Shown here: positions 19,037-27,450 of the stretch, in pieces
Position numbering within the stretch: the stretch's first letter is position 1
Layout: each line of letters starts with the position of its first letter
From: Flavobacterium cyclinae
GTDB lineage: Bacteria; Bacteroidota; Bacteroidia; Flavobacteriales; Flavobacteriaceae
DNA length: 64,000 nucleotides
Assembly: GCF_021172145.1 (NCBI RefSeq)
Contig: NZ_CP089095.1
Coordinates: 2,294,001-2,358,000 of the forward strand
Reading direction: 5' to 3'
Translations under genes and position numbers: made by a program
The notes under the pieces: generated by a model
The model's input: the letters and a program-made list of their open reading frames with translations, nothing else
What the model was told of the DNA's origin: nothing
Database searches by the model: none

Positions 19037-19342
19037 TTAGTTATACTTTTCTACTGAAAACACTGCTAAATGTACTTTAGAAATTGTTTCTTGTTTTTTA
19101 TTAAATTGAGTAACCTCATCAAACAAAATATCTAAATTTTGTTGTAGAATAAAGGCATAAAATACTACTGAATCTGTTTCATTCATATCAGAACCAAACC
19201 AATTTGATTCCATACTTTCTTCGGAAGCATCTCTAAAACCTTTTACATCACGATACGAATAGGATTTTACTTTAGCTTCTTTTAGCATCTTTTTGACATC
19301 TTTTTCAAATTCTGCTATGGCTGTAATTAATACTAATTTCAT
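19037..19342 (-). CDS. P-II-like small regulatory protein
   Basis: The 101-residue protein has no signal peptide and a beta-alpha-beta pattern (KLVLITAIAEFEKDVKKMLK, later VVFYAFILQ and KVHLAVFSVEKYN) like the P-II-like proteins that accompany RND pumps in Bacteroidota. These may sense a ligand and modulate the pump from the cytoplasmic side, by analogy with other P-II proteins; no such role is proved. It follows the RND permease by 75 nt that contain a large palindrome, and precedes DUF2892 by 10 nt. Confidence 0.65.
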   Translation of the reverse strand: MKLVLITAIAEFEKDVKKMLKEAKVKSYSYRDVKGFRDASEESMESNWFGSDMNETDSVVFYAFILQQNLDILFDEVTQFNKKQETISKVHLAVFSVEKYN

Positions 19343-19359
19343 ATTTTGGCCCCACCTAA

Positions 19360-19377
19360 CCTCCCCAATTGGGGAGG
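19360..19377. repeat. Perfect 18-bp palindrome CCTCCCCAATTGGGGAGG
   Basis: This GC-rich perfect palindrome lies between the RND permease and the P-II-like gene. Its flanks (ACCTAA on the left, CGAGGT on the right) can extend the stem. It is far richer in G and C than its surroundings and is not followed by a T-tract on the minus strand, so it is not a typical terminator. Confidence 0.7.
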
Positions 19378-19417
19378 AAACTATCGAGGTAAGTTTTTTT
19401 ATGATTAAACATTTTTA

Positions 19418-22400
19418 TTATTTATTATTCTCCCATTTTTTACGTTCCGTGATGTAGTAAATTAATGGCACTACAATCAAAGTAAGTAAAGTTGAAACAA
19501 TCGCTCCTGCTACTAACGAAATGGCTAATCCTTGGAAAATTGGGTCGAACAAGATGATTGAGGCTCCGATTACTACTGCTCCTGTTGTCAATAAAATTGG
19601 TGTCGTTCTCACAGCTCCAGCTTCGATAATAGCTTGTTTCATTGGAATTCCATCATTTAATCGGATTTCAATAAAGTCAATTAGTAAGACCGAATTTCGA
19701 ACCATAACTCCTGCTAACGCAATCATTCCAATGAACGAAGTAGCAGTAAAGAATGCTCCTAAAACCCAGTGACCTAATACAATTCCGACTAATGAAAGTG
19801 GAATCGCAACCATCATTACAATTGGAGTTTTGAAATTTTGGAACCAACCTACAATTAACATGTAAATTATAATAATTACCACTAAAAATGCAGCTCCTAA
19901 ATCACGGAATACTTCTAAGGTAATTTGCCATTCTCCATCCCATTTCACAGTGAAGTCACTTTCATCAGATGGTGTGTCCATGTACAATTCGTTTACTTTG
20001 TAGCCTTTTGGTAATTGCATTTTTTCTAACTTTTCGTTCATTCCTAAAATCGCATACACCGGACTTTCTAATGCTCCCGCCATATCGGCTAAAACATAAA
20101 CTACACGTTTTTGATCTTTTCTGTAAATCGTGTTTTGTAAAGTATCTGTTGTAACTTTAACTAAATCACTCACTGGAACAACATTTCCTCTACTTCCTTT
20201 GATTTTCAAATTTTGAATATCTTTAATCGAAGTTTTGTCTTTATCTTCTAATGAAAGAGTAATACCAACAGGATTATTCGAACGTTCATCATACAAATTA
20301 GATACCGGCATTTCTCTTAACAAATAAGTCAAATTACCAACAACTTGTTGAGGAGCGATTCCGTTTAACATGGCTTTTTCTCTGTCAACCTCTAATTTGT
20401 ATTCTACTTGAGGAGCTTCTACCATCCAATCCGTATCAACCACATCAGAAGTAGTTTCCAAAATCGTTTTCACTTGATTCGCCACTTTGATCTGCTCTTC
20501 GTAATTAGGTCCGTAAACCTCAGCAACTAAAGTTGATAAAACGGGTGGTCCTGGTGGAACTTCTACAATTTTTACGTTGGCACCATATTTTTTAGCAATC
20601 TTTTGTACTTCTGGACGCACTACTTTTGCGATATCGTGACTTTGTAAATCGCGATCTTCTTTATGTAATAAATTCACTTGGATATCTGCCATATTACTGC
20701 CACCACGCATATCGTAATGACGTACTAAACCATTGAAAGTTATGGGTGCAGAAGCTCCAATATAATTCTGATAATCCACTACTTCTGGAACAGTTGAAAG
20801 ATATTGCGCAATTTCTTTCGTAACCGCAGCTGTTCTTTCTAAAGTAGTTCCTTCTGGCATATCAATTACCACTTGGAATTCGTTTTTGTTATCAAAAGGT
20901 AACATTTTAACCGCTACCGATTTCGTAAAAAACATCAGAACTGAACCCAATAATAGTACTATCGTAACTATGAACATCAAATTTCGTTTCTTAGAATTAT
21001 CTAAAAGCGGTTGCTCTACTTTTTTATAGATTTTATAAATCCAAGACGTTTCTAAACCTTGTTCTTCTTTGTGTTCTTGCTCGTCTTTTTCATGTAATAA
21101 ATGGTATCCCAAATAAGGTGTAACGGTCAAAGCAACAAATAATGATAACATCATGGCAATAGAAGCTCCAATAGGCATCGGACTCATGTAAGGCCCCATC
21201 ATTCCTGACACGAAAGCCATCGGTAAAATAGCCGCAATTACAGTAAATGTTGCTAAAATGGTTGGATTTCCTACTTCGTTAATCGCATAAATCGCAGCTT
21301 GTTTGAATGGCAGTCGCTTCATTTTGAAATGACGGTGCATGTTTTCGGCAATAATAATACTATCATCCACCACAATACCAACTACGAACACTAAAGCAAA
21401 AAGCGTAATTCTATTTAACGTATATCCTAATAAATAGTAACTAAATAAAGTTAAAGCAAAAGTTAATGGAACTGAAAAGAAAACTACTAATCCACCTCTC
21501 CAGCCCATAGCTAACATTACTAAAACCGTTACCGCAATAATGGCAACACCTAAGTGTAATAGTAATTCTCCAACTTTATGAGATGCTGTTTCACCGTAAT
21601 TTCTTGAAACCTCAACATGAACATCGGTTGGGATAATATTTTTCTTTAAAGTTTCAACTCGCTCTAATATTTTCTCAGAAATTTTCATCGCATCAGCACC
21701 CTTAACTTTGGCTACTGAAATGGTTACCGCTGGATATTCCGAATTGAATTTGGAGAATTTCTCATTTGCTTTTCCATATCCAAAAGACACATAGTTTTTA
21801 GGTGTTTGAGGTCCGTCTTGAATAGCTGCTACTTGCTTTAAATAAACTGGCATGTTATTGTTAACACCTACTACCAAGTTTTCTACATCTTCTGAAGTTG
21901 ATAAAAACTTACCCGTAGTCACTAAATATTCCGCATCATTTTGCACAAAACTACCCGATTGTGAACTTCCGTTATTGGCTTGAATCATTTGCATAATGCT
22001 CAATGCATCCACCCCGTTTTCAGCCATTTTATCTTTGTCTAAAACTACTTTTAGCTCGCGTGTTCTTCCTCCAATTTCTTTCGTAATCGCAACGTCTTTT
22101 ACTTTTTCAATTTCCGAAGTAACTTCTTCTGCTATTTGACGTAACTGGAAATCATCGTATTTTTCACTCCAAAGCGTTAATCCCAACATTGGAACATCAT
22201 CAATAGAACGTGTTTTTACGATAGGTTGCATTACTCCTTCTGGAAACATGGTGCGGTTTTTCATCAACTCGTCGTATAATTTTACATACGAATCTTCGCT
22301 GTTTTCACCCACATAAAATTGCACCACCATCATCGAATAGCCATTCATCGCCATACTGTGAATGTGCTCTACTCCTTTGATGTTTCCAATGATTTTTTCT

Positions 22401-22615
22401 AATGGTTTTACTACTCTACTTTCTATCTCAGACGGACTTGCGCCAGGATACATGACCATAACATCGGCCATTGGAACGTTAATTTGCGGTTCTTCTTCCC
22501 TAGGAATTAAGAACGAACTGTAAGTACCAATAATCATCAACGCCACCATTAATAAAATGGTTAATTTTGAGTTGATAAAGAAATTGGCTATTTTACCTGA
22601 TATACCTTCTTGCAT
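19418..22615 (-). CDS. RND efflux transporter permease
   Basis: The 1065-residue inner-membrane pump has the RND plan: TM1 (about 14-34), a large periplasmic loop, TM2-6, a second periplasmic loop and TM7-12. TM4 carries the paired Asp417/Asp418 (GIVVDDSIIIAEN), the proton-relay residues of the AcrB/HAE class. This differs from the heavy-metal class, so a metal substrate cannot be assumed. It lies 78 nt after the adaptor gene and with TolC forms a complete tripartite pump. The substrate is unknown. Confidence 0.93.
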   Translation of the reverse strand: MQEGISGKIANFFINSKLTILLMVALMIIGTYSSFLIPREEEPQINVPMADVMVMYPGASPSEIESRVVKPLEKIIGNIKGVEHIHSMAMNGYSMMVVQFYVGENSEDSYVKLYDELMKNRTMFPEGVMQPIVKTRSIDDVPMLGLTLWSEKYDDFQLRQIAEEVTSEIEKVKDVAITKEIGGRTRELKVVLDKDKMAENGVDALSIMQMIQANNGSSQSGSFVQNDAEYLVTTGKFLSTSEDVENLVVGVNNNMPVYLKQVAAIQDGPQTPKNYVSFGYGKANEKFSKFNSEYPAVTISVAKVKGADAMKISEKILERVETLKKNIIPTDVHVEVSRNYGETASHKVGELLLHLGVAIIAVTVLVMLAMGWRGGLVVFFSVPLTFALTLFSYYLLGYTLNRITLFALVFVVGIVVDDSIIIAENMHRHFKMKRLPFKQAAIYAINEVGNPTILATFTVIAAILPMAFVSGMMGPYMSPMPIGASIAMMLSLFVALTVTPYLGYHLLHEKDEQEHKEEQGLETSWIYKIYKKVEQPLLDNSKKRNLMFIVTIVLLLGSVLMFFTKSVAVKMLPFDNKNEFQVVIDMPEGTTLERTAAVTKEIAQYLSTVPEVVDYQNYIGASAPITFNGLVRHYDMRGGSNMADIQVNLLHKEDRDLQSHDIAKVVRPEVQKIAKKYGANVKIVEVPPGPPVLSTLVAEVYGPNYEEQIKVANQVKTILETTSDVVDTDWMVEAPQVEYKLEVDREKAMLNGIAPQQVVGNLTYLLREMPVSNLYDERSNNPVGITLSLEDKDKTSIKDIQNLKIKGSRGNVVPVSDLVKVTTDTLQNTIYRKDQKRVVYVLADMAGALESPVYAILGMNEKLEKMQLPKGYKVNELYMDTPSDESDFTVKWDGEWQITLEVFRDLGAAFLVVIIIIYMLIVGWFQNFKTPIVMMVAIPLSLVGIVLGHWVLGAFFTATSFIGMIALAGVMVRNSVLLIDFIEIRLNDGIPMKQAIIEAGAVRTTPILLTTGAVVIGASIILFDPIFQGLAISLVAGAIVSTLLTLIVVPLIYYITERKKWENNK

Positions 22616-22631
22616 GTTATTTTTTGTTTAA

Positions 22632-22659
22632 AAGTTTAAAGTTTCAGGTTTCAAGTTAT
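22632..22659. repeat. Heptamer array, AAGTTTC type
   Basis: Four consecutive 7-nt units read AAGTTTA, AAGTTTC, AGGTTTC, AAGTTAT. They lie in the 78-nt space between the adaptor stop and the RND permease start. Confidence 0.55.
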
Positions 22660-22675
22660 CTACTAAAAACCTTTA

Positions 22676-22710
22676 CTGAACACTAATTACTGATTACTGA
22701 AGACTAACCT
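22676..22710. repeat. Heptamer array, CTNATTA type, across the adaptor stop codon
   Basis: Five units read CTGAACA, CTAATTA, CTGATTA, CTGAAGA, CTAACCT. On the minus strand they include TAATTAG, which is shared with the arrays at 34354 and 36904. The adaptor stop codon (22694-22696) falls inside the array, so its last residues VSLQ are array-encoded. Confidence 0.6.
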
Positions 22711-23776
22711 TAGCTCCATTGAATAATTTTCCGTCAGCTGAAACGATGTATTGTTCGTTTGCTGCTAATCCTGATAAAACTTCTACTTGATTCCCGAATG
22801 TTTTTCCAACTCGTAACCATCTCAAAATAGCAACATTACCACTTCCGATAGTGTAAATCCCTGTCAATTGTCCTTGTTTTACTAAAGCGCTTTCTGGAAC
22901 TAAAACCACATCTGATTTCACAGTTGTTGTTTCTTTTTTAGCCGATGGAAATTGCACGTTTACGAACATTCCTGATAAAATTTCTTTATCCATTTTGTCT
23001 AAAGTTACTTTCACCAAATATTGCCCACCTGTATTTTTAGCTGACAAACTCACTTCCGAAACTTTTCCAGCAACTTCTTTATTTAAAGATTTCACGTTGA
23101 TTTTAACTGGCATTCCATTTTTTACATTCGAAATATCACTTTCTGAAACCATTGCTGTTACTTGTAATCTTGATGCTCCTTCAATACTTACTAAAGGCAT
23201 TCCTGGATTCGCCATATCACCTTCTTTTACGAATGTATTGGTTACCGTTCCTGAAAATGGAGCGGTGATATTCGAATAAGAAAACTGCGCCATCACTTCA
23301 TTACGCATTTGTTTGGCTGCTTCTAAACCTGCTTTTGCCATTTCGTAGCGAGCAGTCATATCGTCCAATTCTTTTTGAGAAGCTGATTGTTGTGCAAACA
23401 AGTTCACAAAACGATCGTAATCTTTTTTCGCATTGCTATAAGCTGCTGTTGCTTGTGTGATAGAAGCATCCACTTGTGCTTTTTTTGCTTGTAAGTCAGT
23501 ATTATTGATGCTTACCAAAAGTTGTCCAGCCGAAACATTTTGTCCCACTTTTACATTTACTTTGGTTACATACCCCATCATTCTAGTACTTAGATTCGCA
23601 CTATTTTCGGATTCTATTTTTCCGCTTGCCGTAACATATGAACTATTAGAACTTCCTGAATTTCCAGCTACTTTTACTGGAATTGCTGGTAAATCTGCTA
23701 CATTTTCTTTTTTATCACTTCCACAAGAAGTTAAGATTAAAGATGTTAGTGTAATGATTGTTATTATTTTTTTCAT
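22694..23776 (-). CDS. RND efflux periplasmic adaptor (membrane fusion) lipoprotein
   Basis: The 360-residue protein has a lipobox LTSC (Cys near 18), then the split lipoyl domain (VNVKVGQNVSAGQLLVSINN and FSGTVTNTFVKEGDMANPG) around a helical hairpin (about 93-165), followed by beta-barrel and membrane-proximal domains. It bridges the RND pump and TolC in the periplasm. The family length is usual. The gene lies 116 nt after tolC; the spacer holds a nested palindrome. Confidence 0.92.
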   Translation of the reverse strand: MKKIITIITLTSLILTSCGSDKKENVADLPAIPVKVAGNSGSSNSSYVTASGKIESENSANLSTRMMGYVTKVNVKVGQNVSAGQLLVSINNTDLQAKKAQVDASITQATAAYSNAKKDYDRFVNLFAQQSASQKELDDMTARYEMAKAGLEAAKQMRNEVMAQFSYSNITAPFSGTVTNTFVKEGDMANPGMPLVSIEGASRLQVTAMVSESDISNVKNGMPVKINVKSLNKEVAGKVSEVSLSAKNTGGQYLVKVTLDKMDKEILSGMFVNVQFPSAKKETTTVKSDVVLVPESALVKQGQLTGIYTIGSGNVAILRWLRVGKTFGNQVEVLSGLAANEQYIVSADGKLFNGAKVSLQ

Positions 23777-23837
23777 GTTGTTATTTTTAAATTTTATTTT
23801 TTGGAACTTTGTTTTTAAGAAATTTTGAGATTTTTAC

Positions 23838-23875
23838 ACCCCTAATCCCGATAGCTATCGGGACCTCAAGGGGAC
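23838..23875. repeat. Nested palindrome in the tolC-adaptor spacer
   Basis: The core TCCCGATAGCTATCGGGA (23846-23863) is a perfect 18-bp palindrome. Around it, CCCCT (23839-23843) pairs with AGGGG (23869-23873). The whole is much more GC-rich than the neighbourhood. It looks like one palindromic element inside another. Confidence 0.7.
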
Positions 23876-23892
23876 AATCCTGTAAAGAAATT

Positions 23893-25200
23893 TTATTTGG
23901 TTAAAAATTGTAAGTATTGTTTGGTAAAGTTATATTCGAAAACGGCTTGTAAATGCTCTAATTCTTTTTGTGCCATTTGCGTTTCTGACATTAATAAATC
24001 GGTTGTTTTTTCTAAACCTTGTGTGAATCTGTTTTGACGAATTCTATACGCTTCTTGCGATTGTTCGAAAGCTAATTTTGATAAATTAACTTTATTTTCT
24101 GCATCAAGCAATTGACGATTGGTTTTATTCAATTCTAACTGACTTTGCTTTTTGTATTGTTCGGTTTCAACCGTTGCTTTTTCAAAATCAGCTTTTGCTT
24201 TTTGTGTTTTGCCAACGTTTTTAAATCCATCGAAAATATTCCAAGATAATTGTGCCCCTACTAAATATCCTTGAGCCGAAGTTTGAAAAAGATGTTGGTC
24301 ATACAATTCGTAACTTCCAAAAGCATTTAATCGAGGTAAGAATCCGAATTTAGACGATTGAAACATTTTTTGATAGGCTTCTGCCGATTTTTGCATCGCT
24401 TGAATATCTTTTCTGGAATCAGAAATTGTGGTATTTATAGTTTCTATAGCAATTGCATTATCTAAATTTTCTGCCGGTTTAAAGGTTTTTCCGGTCATAT
24501 CTTCGTTTAATAAAAACGCTAAATAATCGGAAGCATTTTGTACATTGGACTTAGCATATTGCAATTGATTCGCAATTTCATTTACACGAACTTGCACATT
24601 TAATAAATCGGTTTTTTGCAACATTCCGTTTTTGAAATAGTTGTCTACTAATTTTAAATTTCCTTGTGCTGTTGTATTTGCTTTTTCCAAAACTTGTACC
24701 GCTTTATAAGCTAATTGTAATTGCATATACGCTTTTGAAACTTCAAGTTCTAAATATTCTTTAGTGCGCTCTGTTTGCAATTGAAAAGCATCCATTTTAG
24801 CTTTTGCAGCTTGTCTTCCATACAAACCATCTAAGTTGATAAGTGGTTGTTGAACTTCTATTTTAGTGGCAAAATTTTGTGTTTTATCAGGATCATTTAA
24901 TAATGCCGGATTAAAATCGGAAGCCGTTAAAATTTCTTGATTGAGTTTAGAACCAAAAGCCATCAATGGATTAGTAGTTAAAATTCCGGTATGCGATACA
25001 TTTACATTAGGCAAGAAAAGTGCATTTGACTGACGATAATCAGCTCTTGCTGATTGAAATGATTTTTCTGCCACTTTAATTTGTAAGTTATTTTCTGTAA
25101 CTTTCTGCAATAAATCATTTTTTGAAATCGTCAAAGTATCTTGTGCGAAAGTTGCACCAGTTACCATTCCTAATACGATTAATAATTTGACTTTTTTCAT
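23893..25200 (-). CDS. TolC-family outer-membrane efflux protein
   Basis: The 435-residue protein has a signal peptide ending at TFAQ and the duplicated OEP domain of long helices and short strands typical of TolC (about 25-220 and 225-430). It forms the outer-membrane channel of the tripartite pump. It is the first gene of the operon and has the best-defined promoter of the window: a perfect -7 element at 25229-25236 with a GTAAC-N4-GTTAC site 22 nt upstream. Confidence 0.93.
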   Translation of the reverse strand: MKKVKLLIVLGMVTGATFAQDTLTISKNDLLQKVTENNLQIKVAEKSFQSARADYRQSNALFLPNVNVSHTGILTTNPLMAFGSKLNQEILTASDFNPALLNDPDKTQNFATKIEVQQPLINLDGLYGRQAAKAKMDAFQLQTERTKEYLELEVSKAYMQLQLAYKAVQVLEKANTTAQGNLKLVDNYFKNGMLQKTDLLNVQVRVNEIANQLQYAKSNVQNASDYLAFLLNEDMTGKTFKPAENLDNAIAIETINTTISDSRKDIQAMQKSAEAYQKMFQSSKFGFLPRLNAFGSYELYDQHLFQTSAQGYLVGAQLSWNIFDGFKNVGKTQKAKADFEKATVETEQYKKQSQLELNKTNRQLLDAENKVNLSKLAFEQSQEAYRIRQNRFTQGLEKTTDLLMSETQMAQKELEHLQAVFEYNFTKQYLQFLTK

Positions 25201-25228
25201 AGTATAGTTTTATTCATATTTTATGTTA

Positions 25229-25236
25229 CAAATGTA
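25229..25236 (-). promoter_or_regulatory. -7 element of the efflux operon
   Basis: The minus strand reads TACATTTG, a perfect TAnnTTTG, 29 nt before ATG 25200. No -33 TTTG is present at the usual distance, as expected for an activator-dependent promoter. Confidence 0.65.
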
Positions 25237-25258
25237 CATTCGTAAAAAAAGGTAGTCG

Positions 25259-25272
25259 GTAACAAGAGTTAC
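25259..25272. promoter_or_regulatory. Operator GTAAC-N4-GTTAC, efflux operon
   Basis: GTAACAAGAGTTAC is a perfect 5-4-5 inverted repeat 22 nt upstream of the -7 element, centred near -41. The same site with the same spacing occurs at 27808 and 28079. Confidence 0.7.
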
Positions 25273-25280
25273 ACAACTTT

Positions 25281-25294
25281 GTAATTATTGTTAC
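25281..25294. promoter_or_regulatory. Second, imperfect operator at the efflux operon
   Basis: GTAATTATTGTTAC differs from the consensus at one arm position. Its centre is 22 bp from that of the first operator, two helical turns, on the same DNA face. The outer bases TTGTAA/TTACAA extend the symmetry. Confidence 0.5.
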
Positions 25295-25302
25295 AAAAAA
25301 GA

Positions 25303-25326
25303 AAGAGCGCCAATACAGACGCTCTT
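25303..25326 (-). terminator. Possible second terminator before the efflux operon
   Basis: A 7-bp stem AAGAGCG / CGCTCTT encloses a 10-nt loop; a T-rich stretch follows on the minus strand. It lies upstream of the operators and would block read-through from the 68-aa gene. Confidence 0.5.
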
Positions 25327-25426
25327 AATAACCAATAAAACTAAAACAATCATCAATCTTATTAATGAATTGTATTTCAAAATTACAATTCCCTATTTTT
25401 TATTTCAGCCACAATTATTACATAAA

Positions 25427-25454
25427 AAAACGCCCCGAAAAATCGGGGCGTTTT
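25427..25454 (-). terminator. Terminator of the 68-aa secreted protein gene
   Basis: A very strong stem AAAACGCCCCGA / TCGGGGCGTTTT with an AAAA loop is followed by TTTTTTT on the minus strand, 19 nt past the stop. Confidence 0.85.
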
Positions 25455-25473
25455 CAATTTATTTAGAATAAAA

Positions 25474-25680
25474 TTATTCCGCTTTTTTCTCAGATGATTT
25501 TTTAGATGAACAACATCCACCTGATTTTCCTTCTGAACCACAAGATTTTTTATCTGAAGTTGAGCAAGATTTTTCAGTTTTAGCTGTTTCTTTTTTTGCT
25601 TTTTTCTTTGGCTCTTGAGCGTTAACATTCATTGATAACATAAAAGCAGCCACTGCCATAATAGAAACTAATTTTTTCAT
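25474..25680 (-). CDS. Small secreted Lys/Cys-rich protein
   Basis: The 68-residue protein starts with a signal peptide (cut after NVNAQ) and leaves a mature peptide of about 46 residues with many Lys, Ser and Glu and five Cys (KSCST, KKSCGS, GGCCSS). I do not recognise a named family. The Cys pairs could bind a metal or form disulfides. It has a perfect -7 element at 25733-25740 and its own strong terminator, so it is a single-gene unit beside the efflux operon. An overlapping frame running to 25383 is much less gene-like and is not called. Confidence 0.7.
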   Translation of the reverse strand: MKKLVSIMAVAAFMLSMNVNAQEPKKKAKKETAKTEKSCSTSDKKSCGSEGKSGGCCSSKKSSEKKAE

Positions 25681-25732
25681 TGTATTTATTTTTTAAATTA
25701 TTATTTATTCTTTTGTTTGTTTTGTACTATCA

Positions 25733-25740
25733 CAAATATA
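25733..25740 (-). promoter_or_regulatory. -7 element of the 68-aa gene
   Basis: The minus strand reads TATATTTG, a perfect TAnnTTTG, 53 nt before the start codon. Confidence 0.5.
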
Positions 25741-25788
25741 TATAAATTTAGAAACAGTACTCTTAATTTTTTATTAATTTAACATTTA

Positions 25789-27387
25789 TTACTTTTTAAT
25801 TATTCTTTTTGACACATAATATTTATCATCAAATATAAAAGTAAGGATTACCATTTTTGAATTAAGAAATGAAATATCAAAGTTCATAGCATTTTTTCCC
25901 ATTTTGGTATCTTCTATTTCCCCTTCTTCAATAATTTTTCCATCTATACTGGTTAACATGTAATTTAGTTTAGCAGCATATGGCATCTCAAATGTTACTC
26001 TAACCGTATCATTTACAGTTGGATTAGGAGAAACCGTAAATGAAAACGGATTTTTACCATCAATTTGTGGTGTACTTAAAGTTGTATTTTTAACCAACTT
26101 CACTTCATAAACCGTAGGATCTGCACTAGTCAAATTAGTTTGATTATCTGTAAATGCAGATGCAGATGAACTTTGAATGCCTCCAAATAAATGCCCAATT
26201 ACAAATTCATTATCTGTAATATTAGACAACTGAATTACTTCATTTGTATAATGAGGTAAATTCTCATTTGGTATAAACTCTGCTCCTGCACCTTTTAGAT
26301 TAGGCATTTCAACAGGTAATTGATATTCTAGTAAATTTCCATCAGAAAAACGAGTAGTAAGACTTATCGTTTTTACAAAAGGAACCGTATCATCTTGTAA
26401 TAATGTTCCATTTTGATAATAATACTGACTCATTCCTCCAAAAAACAGATTATGCATTCTGTTATTAGTTGCATCATACAAACAAGCTTTACCACTATGA
26501 TAATTACTCAAATATTGATTGAATTGCGTTTGTGGAAAATAGCCTCCCACTTTTATATCAACTGGATATAAGAATGGTAAATCTACTGCAATTTGAAATA
26601 CACCAGAAGAAATGGTGTAACCTAATTCTCCATCAGGAAATACTTGAGGCAACAAATTATAATCGCGTCGATGCAAATGAACTGCATCTACAACTTCTTC
26701 ATAATTGGCATAACTCAAATTACTACCTGAATTATCAATAGTAAATTTTCGGATGGAATTGGAATACGTTTGAGTAAAGGTTGGATTGTTCATTGGATTG
26801 TATCTTCCATCAAAACGATGTCCGCCCACCAAATAAAAAGTATTCCCAATTTTTCCTAATTGACCTCCCGTAATCGCAAAAACATCATTTGATATTTGTT
26901 TGAAATAAGAAGTAATAGGAGTTCCCGCTACAATTGCATTTATCAAATTAGGCACATCAATCGATGTTAAATTATTAAAGGTTTTATGATCCGCAGCAGT
27001 TGTAGAATACGCATAACCACCAATGATAAATAATGCATCCCCATCTTGATAAAAATTCATATTAGTGGACTGTAATTGTTCTTTTATTCCTGTAGGAAGC
27101 GAATTTACAGAAGCAGACCATGTTTGTTGAGTAGCAACATCTACTACATACATTTCCGTATTGTTTTGTGCTCCAGGAAACGCATTAAAGGGTTGGCGTG
27201 CATGAACTCCGTCTTTTCTTCCACCAATAATAAGCCATTTGCCATTATGTTGTCCAAAAGCATACGAATGCAATCCGGGTAAACCCGAAACAACAACTGG
27301 AGTGAGTACCACATCATATTCAAAGGTACTTTGTGCTGTTGTTGACTGAAAAAAAGCCAACAAAAACACGATTAAAATATTTTTCAT
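25789..27387 (-). CDS. Kelch-like secreted protein with T9SS sorting tail
   Basis: The 532-residue protein has a signal peptide (cut near STTAQ), repeated kelch-like strands with double-Gly turns (IIGGRKDG, FIIGGYAYS, YLVGGHRFDG, FFGGMSQYY) that suggest a beta-propeller over about 25-440, and a C-terminal type A sorting domain from about 450 (FTVSPNPTVNDTVRV ... YYVSKRIIKK). The tail marks it for export and surface attachment by the type IX secretion system. The ligand is unknown. It lies between genes of the proposed efflux regulon but has no GTAAC operator of its own. Confidence 0.8.
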   Translation of the reverse strand: MKNILIVFLLAFFQSTTAQSTFEYDVVLTPVVVSGLPGLHSYAFGQHNGKWLIIGGRKDGVHARQPFNAFPGAQNNTEMYVVDVATQQTWSASVNSLPTGIKEQLQSTNMNFYQDGDALFIIGGYAYSTTAADHKTFNNLTSIDVPNLINAIVAGTPITSYFKQISNDVFAITGGQLGKIGNTFYLVGGHRFDGRYNPMNNPTFTQTYSNSIRKFTIDNSGSNLSYANYEEVVDAVHLHRRDYNLLPQVFPDGELGYTISSGVFQIAVDLPFLYPVDIKVGGYFPQTQFNQYLSNYHSGKACLYDATNNRMHNLFFGGMSQYYYQNGTLLQDDTVPFVKTISLTTRFSDGNLLEYQLPVEMPNLKGAGAEFIPNENLPHYTNEVIQLSNITDNEFVIGHLFGGIQSSSASAFTDNQTNLTSADPTVYEVKLVKNTTLSTPQIDGKNPFSFTVSPNPTVNDTVRVTFEMPYAAKLNYMLTSIDGKIIEEGEIEDTKMGKNAMNFDISFLNSKMVILTFIFDDKYYVSKRIIKK

Positions 27388-27450
27388 TTTATTCCATTAT
27401 AAATTAAGCTTGTGCAATTAACACAAACATCAAAATCAACTTTTTCTAAT

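Noticed and set aside
19418..25200. Calling the pump a Cus/Czc heavy-metal system
   Set aside because: TM4 carries the Asp-Asp pair of drug-type pumps and the metal-class signature is absent, so substrate class is left open.
25383..25628. Open frame overlapping the 68-aa secreted protein gene
   Set aside because: Its low-complexity Lys/Gln/Asn composition comes from the shifted frame, and it runs through the strong terminator at 25427-25454.
25779..25792. TTAACATTTATTAC, an operator-like sequence upstream of the 68-aa gene
   Set aside because: Two arm mismatches, and it lies about 38 nt upstream of the -7 element, not 21-22 nt.
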